From assembly GCA_030448105.1 (NCBI GenBank), contig JAUJNP010000002.1:145290-209289 (forward strand): a stretch of DNA of 64,000 nucleotides. Direction: 5' to 3'. Below the pieces are notes generated by a model. The model saw nothing but the letters and a program-made list of their open reading frames with translations, was not told the DNA's origin and did no database searches. This DNA comes from Acidimicrobiales bacterium (GTDB lineage Bacteria > Actinomycetota > Acidimicrobiia > Acidimicrobiales > Iamiaceae). The translations under genes and the position numbers were made by a program. Shown here piece by piece: positions 36,399 through 44,542 of the stretch (within the stretch, counting starts at the first letter, position 1; the number at the start of each line of letters is the position of its first letter).

Positions 36399-38075
36399 GT
36401 GACCGGGGCCGCCACCGTCGCCGAGCTCTTCGCCAACCGCAGCCAGGATCCGCACCCGGGCCTGCGCACCGACGACGGCTGCTGGTCGTGGGCCGACGTG
36501 GTGGCCGAGTCGGCGGCACGCGCCGCCCTCCTCGCGGCCATGGCCGATGACCGTGCCCTACCCCCCGACCGAAATCGGCCGGTCGGCCACCACCTCGGCG
36601 TGCTCCTCGACAACGTGCCGGAGTACGTGTTCCTGCTCGGCGGCGCCGCCCTCGCCGGTGCGGTCGTGGTCGGGATCAACCCCACCCGGCGGGGCGAGGA
36701 GCTGGCTCGCGACGTCCGCCACACCGACTGCCGGGTGGTGTTCACCGATCGGCGCCAGGCGCCGCTGCTGGAGGGGCTGGACCTGGGTGGGTGCGAGGTG
36801 GTCACCGTCAACACCCCTGAGTGGGCCGAGCGGGTGGCGGCGCACGCGGGAGCGCCGATCCCGGCGAGCGCGCCGGCGGCGGATGACCTGTTCCTGCTGC
36901 TGTTCACCTCCGGCTCCACCGGCGCGCCGAAGGCGGTGCGGATGAGCCAGGGCCGGGCGGCGCGGACGGCCACGGCTTCGGCCGTCGCCTTCACCCCCGA
37001 CGACGTCCTGTACTGCGCCATGCCCCTGTTCCACGGCAACGCCCTGCTGGCCAACCTGCTGCCCGGCCTGGCGGCGGGCGCCACCGTCGTGCTGCGGCGG
37101 CGCTTCTCGGCGTCGGCGTTCCTGGACGACGTCCGCCGCCACGGGTGCACGTACTTCAACTACGTGGGCCGGGCCCTCTCCTACATCCTCGCCCAGGCCC
37201 CCACCCCGGCCGACGCCGACAACCAACTGAAGTGGGCCCTCGGCTCGGAGGCCTCGCCCCGCGACCTCGTCGAGTTCCGCCGGCGCTTCGGATGCCCCGT
37301 GATCGAGGGCTACGGGTCGAGCGAGGGGGCGATCGTCATCCGACCCTTCCCGGGCATGCCCCCCGAGGCGCTGGGCCGGCCCAAGGACGGTCTCGACGTG
37401 GCCGTCATCGACCCCGACACCGGGACCGAGTGCCCGCCGGCCCGGTTCGGCGACCAGCGCCGCCTGCTCAACCCGGGAGAGGCCATCGGGGAGATCGTCG
37501 GGCGCAACGCCCTCGGGTCCTTCGAGGGCTACTACGCCAACCCCGAAGCCGACGCCGAACGCGGCCGGTCCGGCTGGTACTGGACCGGCGACCTCGGCTA
37601 CCGGGACGCCGACGGCACCTTCTACTTCGCCGGGCGGACCGCCGACTGGTTGCGGGTGGACGGCGAGAACTTCGCCGCCGGGCCGGTGGAGCGGATCCTG
37701 GGGCGCCTCCCGGGGGTGGCCGCGGTGGCGGTGTACGCCGTGCCCGACCCCCGCACCGCCGACGCGGTGATGGCGGCCATCGAGCTCGACGAGGGCGCCC
37801 GCTTCGACCCCGACGCGTTCACCGCCTTCCTCGCCGCCCAGCCCGACCTGGGCACCAAGTGGGCGCCCCGCTTCGTCCGGGTCGTCGACCGCCTGCCCCT
37901 CACCGCCACCGGCAAGCTCGACCGCAAGCCGCTGCGGGCCGCCCGGTGGGAGACCACCGACCCGGTCTGGTGGCGCCCGGAGCCCGGGGCTGCCTACCGC
38001 CGGCTCGAGGCGGCTGACGTGGCGGCCCTGCACCAGGCGTTCGCCGACCACGGGCGGGCAGCCATGCTGGCGTGA
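36399..38075 (+). CDS. AMP-dependent acyl-CoA synthetase (FadD17-like length)
   Basis: 558 residues. The P-loop FTSGSTGAPKAVRMS is near residue 168. YGSSEGAIVIRPFPG is the adenine motif, and the catalytic lysine is in TATGKLDRKPLR. An extra loop with CPPARFGDQRRLLNPGEAIGE is typical of the FadD17/very-long-chain type. GTG start eight bases after the ACAD stop. Fourth gene of the rightward operon; it would supply the acyl-CoA for the adjacent ACAD pair. Confidence 0.92.
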   Translation: MTGAATVAELFANRSQDPHPGLRTDDGCWSWADVVAESAARAALLAAMADDRALPPDRNRPVGHHLGVLLDNVPEYVFLLGGAALAGAVVVGINPTRRGEELARDVRHTDCRVVFTDRRQAPLLEGLDLGGCEVVTVNTPEWAERVAAHAGAPIPASAPAADDLFLLLFTSGSTGAPKAVRMSQGRAARTATASAVAFTPDDVLYCAMPLFHGNALLANLLPGLAAGATVVLRRRFSASAFLDDVRRHGCTYFNYVGRALSYILAQAPTPADADNQLKWALGSEASPRDLVEFRRRFGCPVIEGYGSSEGAIVIRPFPGMPPEALGRPKDGLDVAVIDPDTGTECPPARFGDQRRLLNPGEAIGEIVGRNALGSFEGYYANPEADAERGRSGWYWTGDLGYRDADGTFYFAGRTADWLRVDGENFAAGPVERILGRLPGVAAVAVYAVPDPRTADAVMAAIELDEGARFDPDAFTAFLAAQPDLGTKWAPRFVRVVDRLPLTATGKLDRKPLRAARWETTDPVWWRPEPGAAYRRLEAADVAALHQAFADHGRAAMLA

Positions 38076-39010
38076 GGTTCGCCGTCACCCACCCGTTGGT
38101 GAGCCACCCCGCGTCTCCGGACCTGGTGACGGGCGAGGGCGTCACCCGGGTGGCCACCGCGGCCGAGCGGGCCGGCTTCGACGGCATCGGGTTCACCGAC
38201 CACCCCGCCCCCTCGCAGCGCTGGCTCGAGGGCGGCGGCCACGACGCCCTCGACCCGTTCGTGGCCCTGGGCTTCTGCGCGGCCGCCACCGAGCGCATCC
38301 GGCTCATCCCCAACATTGTCGTCCTCCCCTACCGGAACCCGTTCCTCGTGGCCAAGGCGTCCGCCACCCTCGACGTGCTCTCCGGCGGACGCTTCACCCT
38401 CGCCGTCGGCGCCGGGTACCTGAAGGCCGAGTTCGCCGCGCTCGGCGTGGTCCACGCCGAGCGCAACCAGCTCTACGACGAGGCCCTCGCCGTGGTGAAG
38501 GCGGTGTGGACGAGCGACGACGTGAGCGCGGAGGGCCGACACTTCAGCGCCCGTGGCATCACCGCCCACCCTCGTCCCACTACCGTGCCCCATCCGCCGA
38601 TCTGGGTGGGCGGCAACAGCGCCCGGGCCCGCCAGAGGGTCGCCGACCACGGCGATGGCTGGGCGCCGTTCCCGGCGCCGGCCGGCCTGGCCCGCACCGC
38701 CCGCACCGTGGCCCTCGACCGCCTCGACGACCTGGCGGCGGCGATCGACGACCTGCGGGCCCGCCGGGTGGCGGCGGGACGCGACCCGGCCGGCGTGGAC
38801 GTGTGCTTCGCCTGCCGGGCCGGCGGCGACCCCGGTTCGGCGGCGTTCGACCCCGACGCCCACCTCGAAGGGCTGTCCGAACTGGCGGCCCTCGGGGTCA
38901 CCTGGGTGCAGGTCGGCCTGCCCGGCGACGACCTCGGCCACACCCTCACCACCCTCGAGCGCTACGGCGAGCAGGTGATCACGCCGGGCAGACTGCTGCC
39001 ATGGCCCTGA
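38072..39010 (+). CDS. LLM-class F420-dependent oxidoreductase
   Basis: 312-residue luciferase-like TIM barrel. RLIPNIVVLPYRNPFLVAK, LSGGRFTLAVGAGYLKAEFAALG and PPIWVGGNSARARQRVADHGDGW identify the actinobacterial F420 group. It probably reduces or oxidises a hydrophobic intermediate with F420; substrate unknown. GTGA overlap with the synthetase; its end overlaps the methyltransferase start by ten bases. Confidence 0.92.
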   Translation: MRFAVTHPLVSHPASPDLVTGEGVTRVATAAERAGFDGIGFTDHPAPSQRWLEGGGHDALDPFVALGFCAAATERIRLIPNIVVLPYRNPFLVAKASATLDVLSGGRFTLAVGAGYLKAEFAALGVVHAERNQLYDEALAVVKAVWTSDDVSAEGRHFSARGITAHPRPTTVPHPPIWVGGNSARARQRVADHGDGWAPFPAPAGLARTARTVALDRLDDLAAAIDDLRARRVAAGRDPAGVDVCFACRAGGDPGSAAFDPDAHLEGLSELAALGVTWVQVGLPGDDLGHTLTTLERYGEQVITPGRLLPWP

Positions 39011-39780
39011 ACCCGGTGACGCAGTACGCCGACGATCGCAACCTGCGGGCACGCCAGCGCCTCTGGGCACACCAGAGTCCGACGTTCGACATCTTCGGAT
39101 GGGTTCTCGACCTCGCCGGTGTCACGCCCGAGGTCAGCGTGCTCGATCTCGGTTGTGGCAACGGCCAGTACCTCCGGTCGATGCAGGCGCGTGGGGTCAC
39201 CGCCGTGGGCTGCGACGTGTCACTCGGGATGCTGTGCTCGGCCGCAGGGCACAGACCGCTGCTCAACGCAGACGCCGTGCGGCTGCCGCTGCGTGACGGC
39301 TCCTTCGACGTCGTGTTGGCACCGCACATGCTGTACCACGTAGTCGACCGGGCAGCAGCCGCTCGAGAGATGCGCCGAACCCTGACAGGGGGAGGCGTGT
39401 GTGTGGTGGTCACGAACGGAGCGGACCACATGCGTTCACTGCGCGATCTGGTCGAGGCGGCAGCCGGCCAGGGCAGCCCCGGCTGGGAGATGAAGAACCC
39501 CTCGACGCACGTCTTCTCGCTCGAGAACGGCGAAGCGCAGCTGCGGACGGCCTTCGAGTCGGTCACCCGCGTTCGTCCCGAGGACGTACCGATCGTCCGC
39601 ATCAGCGATGCCGACGTGGCGGCCGACTACGTCGCGAGCGTCGGCGACCACTACGCGGACGACGTGGCGAGACCGTGGAACGAGGTGGTGGAGGATGTCC
39701 GGCGAGCCGTTCAGGCCGTGATCCGCTCCGAAGGCGTCTTCACGGTCGCAGGCGACACCGGGGCCTTCGTTTGTCGATGA
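39001..39780 (+). CDS. Class I SAM-dependent methyltransferase
   Basis: 259 residues. Motif I VLDLGCGNG is at 47-55. The post-motif stretch LPLRDGSFDVVLAPHMLYHV and RRTLTGGGVCVVVTNG fit the methyltransferase-11 group. It starts at the ATG inside the end of the LLM gene. Its codon use looks slightly less GC-biased than the rest of the operon. Last gene of the rightward operon, though it may be a later addition. Substrate unknown. Confidence 0.85.
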   Translation: MALNPVTQYADDRNLRARQRLWAHQSPTFDIFGWVLDLAGVTPEVSVLDLGCGNGQYLRSMQARGVTAVGCDVSLGMLCSAAGHRPLLNADAVRLPLRDGSFDVVLAPHMLYHVVDRAAAAREMRRTLTGGGVCVVVTNGADHMRSLRDLVEAAAGQGSPGWEMKNPSTHVFSLENGEAQLRTAFESVTRVRPEDVPIVRISDADVAADYVASVGDHYADDVARPWNEVVEDVRRAVQAVIRSEGVFTVAGDTGAFVCR

Positions 39781-39814
39781 GGGCCGGCTCGGGCCGCCAG
39801 ACGCACCAGCCGTG

Positions 39815-40195
39815 TCACCCCACGGGCAGGAGATCGACCTCGTAGTTCGAGAATCGGCGATCGACGCTGATGATGGTCAGGCCTTCGCTTCGAGCCTGCG
39901 CGATGAGCATCCGGTCGAACGGATCGGTGTGGTGGGCAGGCAGCGCGCCGGCGGCGAGCGCGTGGGCGGCGGTGATCGCAAGAGCGTCGAAGGCGTTGGC
40001 GGCCAGCGCGTCGAGGAGATCATCGGGGGCGTCGAGCCGGCCGACGGCCTTCTTGATGGCGATCTCCCAGGCGGTGGCAGCCGAGACGGCCACGGTCGTG
40101 TCGGGGTCGGCGATGACGGCCGCGGCGCGGGGAGGGAGGGCTTGGTCGGCGCCGAGCCACCACAGCAGGATGTGGGTGTCGAGGAGCACGTTCAC
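39815..40195 (-). CDS. PIN-domain toxin (VapC-like)
   Basis: 126-residue PIN ribonuclease. Acidic active-site residues: Asp6 (LLDTH), Glu44 (WEIAIK), Asp94 (DPFDRML) and Asp112 (SVDRRF). It would cleave RNA when freed from its antitoxin. The start overlaps the antitoxin stop by four bases. Module 1 of three PIN modules in the window. Confidence 0.92.
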   Translation of the reverse strand: MNVLLDTHILLWWLGADQALPPRAAAVIADPDTTVAVSAATAWEIAIKKAVGRLDAPDDLLDALAANAFDALAITAAHALAAGALPAHHTDPFDRMLIAQARSEGLTIISVDRRFSNYEVDLLPVG

Positions 40196-40431
40196 GGGTG
40201 TTCGCCGCGGAAGGCGGCGGCCACCTCGTCCGGGACTTCATCGAAGTCGGCCGAGATGTGGACCCGGCCGGTCCAGAGGCCGGGCACCCGAACGGGCCGG
40301 GGGCGGGCGGGCAAGATCCGCGCCACCACGTGCCCGGCCCTGGCGATCTCGACCTCCTCGGCCTCACCGTTCTCGACTGCGGCCACCAGCCTCGAGAGGT
40401 TCGTCTTGGCCTCGTGCATGTTCACCCGCAT
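40192..40431 (-). CDS. Phd/YefM-type antitoxin
   Basis: 79 residues: MRVNMHEAKTNLSRLVAAVE is the typical Phd/YefM DNA-binding start. The C-terminal half (FDEVPDEVAAAFRGE) would wrap the toxin. A perfect 14-bp palindrome lies seven bases before its ATG, consistent with autoregulation. Confidence 0.9.
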   Translation of the reverse strand: MRVNMHEAKTNLSRLVAAVENGEAEEVEIARAGHVVARILPARPRPVRVPGLWTGRVHISADFDEVPDEVAAAFRGEHP

Positions 40432-40437
40432 GGCCGC

Positions 40438-40451
40438 AGGTTAGCTAACCT
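40438..40451. promoter_or_regulatory. Palindromic operator of toxin-antitoxin module 1
   Basis: AGGTTAGCTAACCT is a perfect palindrome directly upstream of the antitoxin gene. TAACCT on the minus strand lies six bases before the ATG and may be the -10 box. Confidence 0.6.
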
Positions 40452-40537
40452 AGCTATTGCTGCTGAAGGCCCCATGCCGGCGATGCCCGCGCCGCCGCCG
40501 GCGGGGGCTGAACCCCTCGGTTCCTAGGCTGGCGTCC

Positions 40538-41200
40538 GTGGAGATCACCGCCCTGGATCCGCCCATGCATCGGGCCATGGAACTGGCCTGGGAGTCGTTC
40601 CGCGCGGGCAGCCTCGGCATCGGCGCCGTCATCACCGCCGACGGCGCCACCGTGTCCACCGGCCGGAACCGCCTGGCCGAGAGTGACCCCGGCGACGACC
40701 CTCTCGCCGGCACCTCGCTCGCCCACGCCGAGATCAACGCCCTCGCCAAGCTGCCGTGGGGCGGCCACCCCGACGGCGTGGAGCTGTGGACCACCCTGCA
40801 ACCATGCCTGCAGTGCCTCGGCGCCATCCGCCTGAGCACGGTCACGGAGGTGAACGTGCTGGCCCCCGACCCGCTCTTCCGTGGGGTCGAGCGGGCCCGG
40901 CACCTCAACCCCTACATCGGCAGCCGGTGGCCGGACTTCCGCCAGCGCGACGTCGACGAGTGGGCCGTGCTGTCGCTGCTCCTCCAGACCCACGTCGCCG
41001 CGTTCTGGCAGGTCGCCGTCCCCGGGTGGAACGAGGTGCTGCCCCAGATCGGCGCGCTCGCGGCCGCGTTGGTCGCCGACGGCGAGCTGCTCGACCTGGC
41101 GGCCGCTGACGCCGACGTGGTGGAGGTGGCCGGGGCCCTCTGGGGTCGCCTCGGCGAAGGCGTGGCCGAGGTCGCCGCCCTCGCCGACGCCGACGGGTAG
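40538..41200 (+). CDS. Cytidine/nucleoside deaminase-like protein
   Basis: 220 residues. The zinc site has His63-Ala-Glu65 (LAHAEINAL) and PCLQC with Cys90 and Cys93, the deaminase fold of the tRNA-adenosine/guanine deaminase group. The 100-residue C-terminal part is helical and unfamiliar. GTG start lies seven bases after TAGGCT (40525-40530), suggesting a leaderless transcript. It lies between two toxin-antitoxin modules. Substrate unknown. Confidence 0.85.
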   Translation: MEITALDPPMHRAMELAWESFRAGSLGIGAVITADGATVSTGRNRLAESDPGDDPLAGTSLAHAEINALAKLPWGGHPDGVELWTTLQPCLQCLGAIRLSTVTEVNVLAPDPLFRGVERARHLNPYIGSRWPDFRQRDVDEWAVLSLLLQTHVAAFWQVAVPGWNEVLPQIGALAAALVADGELLDLAAADADVVEVAGALWGRLGEGVAEVAALADADG

Positions 41201-41314
41201 GGCCCCCGCCCGGCTAGGAGTCGCGCACGGGGCTCGATCATCAGAGCCTCGGCGGCGTGGTGCAGGTTGCCGGTGGGGCGGAGGACGGACCGAGCGAGGC
41301 CAACTCATCGGTGG

Positions 41315-41728
41315 CTACACGACCACCACGCCGATGAGGTCGTCGAGGGCTCGGAAGTCCTGGCCGTTCCGGGTGTAGAGCGGAAGGTCTGCCGCCAAGG
41401 CGGTCGCCGCGATCAGCATGTCGACCGCTCGCGCCCCCCGGGCCTTGCGGCCTGCGGCCGCCACGGAGGCGAAGACGCGTCCATAGGCCCTCGCAGCATT
41501 GGCGTCGAAGGGAAGGGGATCGAACGCGGCCTCTGCCCGCTGGAGACGGTCCTGGCGCCGACTTCGCTCGTCGGGATCCGACGTCGCATGAGGGCCGGCG
41601 GCGAGCTCGGCCATGGTGATCGCGCTGATGGCGACGGAGATCGGGAGCGCGAGCGGGTCCAGCCCATCGAGGTCGATGACGACGGATGTGTCGAGGATGC
41701 CGCGCTCCGGTCGGGCTCGCTCAGCCAC
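41315..41728 (-). CDS. PIN-domain toxin (VapC-like)
   Basis: 137 residues with Asp13 (ILDTSVVIDL), Glu41 (ITMAELAAG), Asp103 (AVDMLIAATA) and Asp124 (NGQDF), the PIN acidic set. GTG start overlaps the antitoxin end by eight bases. Module 2. Confidence 0.9.
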   Translation of the reverse strand: MAERARPERGILDTSVVIDLDGLDPLALPISVAISAITMAELAAGPHATSDPDERSRRQDRLQRAEAAFDPLPFDANAARAYGRVFASVAAAGRKARGARAVDMLIAATALAADLPLYTRNGQDFRALDDLIGVVVV

Positions 41729-41975
41729 GGGGTGCGGGATGTTGGTCAGCCAACGCGTCGAGGTCGCCTCGGAAGCGGTCATAGTCGACACTGGGTGCCG
41801 TCCGGAAGATGGCGACGGCCGTCTCGGCCCCGACGAAACGATGCCGGCGAAGCGGGGACAGCTCGCCCACGGGCTCGCCGTTGCGGGTGACGACGAACGT
41901 CTCGCCCGCATCGAGGCGCCGCATGATCTCTCCGCTCTGGTTGCGCAGCTCCCGCTGGGTGATCTCCCGACTCAT
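41721..41975 (-). CDS. Phd/YefM-type antitoxin
   Basis: 84 residues. MSREITQRELRNQSGEIMRR and GETFVVTRNGEPVGEL are the standard Phd DNA-binding half; VDYDRFRGDLDALADQ is the toxin-binding tail. Its start lies 23 bp downstream of the amidohydrolase stop, with an inverted repeat between. Confidence 0.92.
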   Translation of the reverse strand: MSREITQRELRNQSGEIMRRLDAGETFVVTRNGEPVGELSPLRRHRFVGAETAVAIFRTAPSVDYDRFRGDLDALADQHPAPRG

Positions 41976-41984
41976 TGCCCGTAA

Positions 41985-42003
41985 CGTAGCACGGCGTGCT
42001 ACG
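41985..42003. promoter_or_regulatory. Inverted-repeat operator of toxin-antitoxin module 2
   Basis: CGTAGCAC and GTGCTACG form perfect 8-bp arms around GGC. It overlaps the stop codon of the amidohydrolase gene and sits just upstream of the antitoxin ATG. Confidence 0.6.
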
Positions 42004-43198
42004 CAGGCAGCACCCGATCGGGGAGGGGGTGTCGGTAGAGAAGGGCGGCGTTCTCGCAACACATGGCGCGCCGCTCGGCCGGGGGGATGTGGCCCCACGC
42101 CCTCTCGATGACCGCCTGGGTGTCGGGCCAGGTGCCGTCGCCATGGGGGTAGTCGACCTCCACCATGATGTTCTCCACGCCGATGGTGTGGCGGGTCTCG
42201 ATGGTGGATGGGTCGTCGATCGTGCAGAACCAGAAGTTCCGGCGCAGCACGTCGGCCGGGCGGACGTCCCAGCCGAGGCCGTAGCCGGAGCGGTCGACGA
42301 TGTTCTCGAGGCGGTCGATGAGCATCGCCACCCATCCGATGCCGCCCTCGGACATGGCGATCTTCAGGCCGGGGAGGCGGACGGGGTGGCCCGACCACAG
42401 CCACTCGGTGCAGGCCGTGAGCGACAGCTGGCCGAACAGGGTGGCCGCCAACGGCACCACCGCCTGGTCGCAGCCGGGCGGGAACTCGCCCAGCCCGGAC
42501 GAACCCACGTGCAGGCTGACCACCGTGTCGGTCTCGGCGCAGGCCCGGAGGATGGGCTCCCAGTAGTCGGTGAAGATGGACGGGTAGCCGAGGAGGTGCG
42601 GGCGCTCGGGCAGGGTGACCGATCGGAAGCCGCGCTCGGCGTTGCGGCGGATCTCCTCGGCGCCGAGCTCGGGATCGGACAACCAGGTGATGCCCATCGG
42701 GATGACCCGGTCGGGGTGGGGCGACCACCAGGCCTCGTGCATCCAGTCGTTCCAGGCGCGGGTCGTGGCCAGGCCCAGCTCGGGGTCCGAGCATTGGGAG
42801 TAGACGCGCCCGCAGAAGCCGGTGATCATCGACGGGAAGCTCAGCGACGCCCACACCCCGTTGAGGTCCATGTCGTGGACGCGGGCGTCGACGTCGAAGC
42901 ACCCCGGGCGCATCTGGTCGAAGCGGAACGGCTCCACCGCCACCGTCTCCGGGCGGCGACCGGCCACCGCGTTCATGCCCACCTGGCTGTGGCGCTGACC
43001 GTCGAACTCCCACACCTCGTGGCCCTGCTTCGTGGTGATGACGCGGGGGGCCCGGTCCTGGAGGTGGCGGGGCAGCCGGCCCTCGAACATGTCGGGCGGC
43101 TCGACCAGGTGGTCGTCGACCGAGATGATCGTGGCCTTGACCTCGCGGGGCTCCGGCTCCGGGAGGAACAGGCCCGGATCGAGGTCGAGGTCAGTCAA
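41999..43198 (-). CDS. Amidohydrolase family 2 protein (COG2159-like)
   Basis: 399 residues of the same subfamily as the protein at 31433: ISVDDHLVEPPDMFEGRLP at the N-terminus, MRPGCFDVD, SEGGIGWVAMLIDRLE, and VDYPHGDGTWPDT near the end. TTG start, overlapping the aldolase stop by eight bases, so the two are coupled. Operator 43955-43970 controls the unit. Substrate unknown. Confidence 0.87.
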   Translation of the reverse strand: MTDLDLDPGLFLPEPEPREVKATIISVDDHLVEPPDMFEGRLPRHLQDRAPRVITTKQGHEVWEFDGQRHSQVGMNAVAGRRPETVAVEPFRFDQMRPGCFDVDARVHDMDLNGVWASLSFPSMITGFCGRVYSQCSDPELGLATTRAWNDWMHEAWWSPHPDRVIPMGITWLSDPELGAEEIRRNAERGFRSVTLPERPHLLGYPSIFTDYWEPILRACAETDTVVSLHVGSSGLGEFPPGCDQAVVPLAATLFGQLSLTACTEWLWSGHPVRLPGLKIAMSEGGIGWVAMLIDRLENIVDRSGYGLGWDVRPADVLRRNFWFCTIDDPSTIETRHTIGVENIMVEVDYPHGDGTWPDTQAVIERAWGHIPPAERRAMCCENAALLYRHPLPDRVLPA

Positions 43199-43934
43199 GG
43201 ATCGAGGGGTCGGCTCGCAGCTCGCGCCGGGCCATGGCCTCGAACAGCCCGGGAAAGCTCACGTGGTCGAACGGGGCGGCGAAGCGGGTGAACACCTCGT
43301 CGCGCACCGGCACGCCGCCACCCAGGGCCTCGACGTGCCACGCCTGGCGGCACCGCCACTCGAGCACGACGCAGCGGTGGTGGGCCTGGGCGATGTCGGT
43401 GCCCACCACGAACACCCCGTGGTTGCCGAGCAGCGCCATGCGGGCGTCGGCCAGGGCGTCGACGCAGGCCCGGGCCTGAGCGACAGCGTCGACCGATCCC
43501 TCGAAGTCGTCGTACACGGCGGGATCACCCGGCACCATGGCCGAGGTCTGGTCGTACACCGGCGGCACGCGCTGCAGGTTGGCCCAGACCGTCCCCCAGC
43601 GCGAGTGGTTGTGCACGGCGACGGCGATGTCGTGACGGGCCCGGTGCAGCTCGAGGTGCAGGGGGATCGCCGGCGTGACCGTCCACTGACCATCGAGCAC
43701 GTTGCCATCGGGGTCGATGCGCATGATGTCCGAGGCCCGCACCTCGTCCCACGTGAGGCCCCATGGGTTGACCAACAGGGTGCCGTCCGGCTGGCGGAAG
43801 GTGATGTGCCCGGCGAGGTGGTCGTCGTAGCCCTCGCGGTGCAGCATGCGGGCCAGCAACGCCACCTCGGCCTGCGGGGTGAGCGGCGGGAGCGATGGAG
43901 CCATCGGGTTGTGGCGCAGTTCGGCGGTGGTCAT
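43191..43934 (-). CDS. Class II aldolase/adducin-family protein
   Basis: 247 residues. The zinc ligands are likely His108 and His110 (AVHNHSRWG) and His172 (LLGNHGVFV), with Glu95 as candidate base (HLELHRA). Family members are fuculose-phosphate-type aldolases, decarboxylases or dehydratases. Lying in one operon with an amidohydrolase suggests a carbon-carbon cleavage or decarboxylation step. ATG start; operator 43955-43970 lies 21 bp upstream. Confidence 0.88.
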   Translation of the reverse strand: MTTAELRHNPMAPSLPPLTPQAEVALLARMLHREGYDDHLAGHITFRQPDGTLLVNPWGLTWDEVRASDIMRIDPDGNVLDGQWTVTPAIPLHLELHRARHDIAVAVHNHSRWGTVWANLQRVPPVYDQTSAMVPGDPAVYDDFEGSVDAVAQARACVDALADARMALLGNHGVFVVGTDIAQAHHRCVVLEWRCRQAWHVEALGGGVPVRDEVFTRFAAPFDHVSFPGLFEAMARRELRADPSILD

Positions 43935-43954
43935 CCGGCGTCCCCTCGGCTAGC

Positions 43955-43970
43955 TGACGCCAACGTTACC
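43955..43970. promoter_or_regulatory. Operator copy 6
   Basis: The plus strand reads TGACGCCAACGTTACC; the last two consensus bases differ. It is preceded by GCTAGCTGAC (43949-43958), identical to the flank of operator copy 3. It controls the aldolase-amidohydrolase unit. Confidence 0.7.
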
Positions 43971-44086
43971 TGGCACGCGCTGACGCGGTCCGGCCGTCTG
44001 TCCACCAGACGGTGCGGCTGCGCCGCAACAGGCACCGTGCTGACTGGTCGCCTCGCCTGTCGGCTCGCCTCCGTAGAGTCCTGCGG

Positions 44087-44518
44087 GTGAGCGCTTTCAA
44101 CCACGTGGGCCACTGCGTCACCGATCTCGCCCGGTCGCGGCGCTTCTACGAGGAGCTGCTCGGCTTCACGTTCCAACGCCACCTCGATGTGCCCGACGAG
44201 CCGGCCGCCCGGCTCCTCCGGGTGCCAGCACCGGTGAACATGACCGCGGCCTACCTCGAGCGCGACGGCTTCGTGCTGGAGCTCCTGCACTTCGACCGCG
44301 AAGGCAACGCCCCCGCTCGCGAGCGCTCCTTCACCGAGCCGGGGTTGACCCACCTGTCGTTCAGCGTCGACAACGTGGCCGCCACCTGCGCCCGGGTGGC
44401 CGAGCTCGGCGGCGAGGTGCTGTCCGACACCGACATCGGCGGGATGGCCGTGATGATCCGCGACCCCGACGGCCAGCTCATCGAGCTCCTGCCCATGAGC
44501 TACCGCCAGCAGGCCTGA
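44087..44518 (+). CDS. VOC/glyoxalase-family protein
   Basis: 143-residue single VOC domain. The N-terminal FNHVGHCVTDLARSRRFYEE supplies His6 as metal ligand; others are probably in LELLHFD, LTHLSFSVD and LIELLPM. It could be an epimerase such as a methylmalonyl-CoA type, a lyase or a dioxygenase; unresolved. GTG start seven bases after TAGAGT (44074-44079), apparently leaderless. Confidence 0.85.
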   Translation: MSAFNHVGHCVTDLARSRRFYEELLGFTFQRHLDVPDEPAARLLRVPAPVNMTAAYLERDGFVLELLHFDREGNAPARERSFTEPGLTHLSFSVDNVAATCARVAELGGEVLSDTDIGGMAVMIRDPDGQLIELLPMSYRQQA

Positions 44519-44542
44519 GCGCCCAGCGCCGCACCCGGCCGG

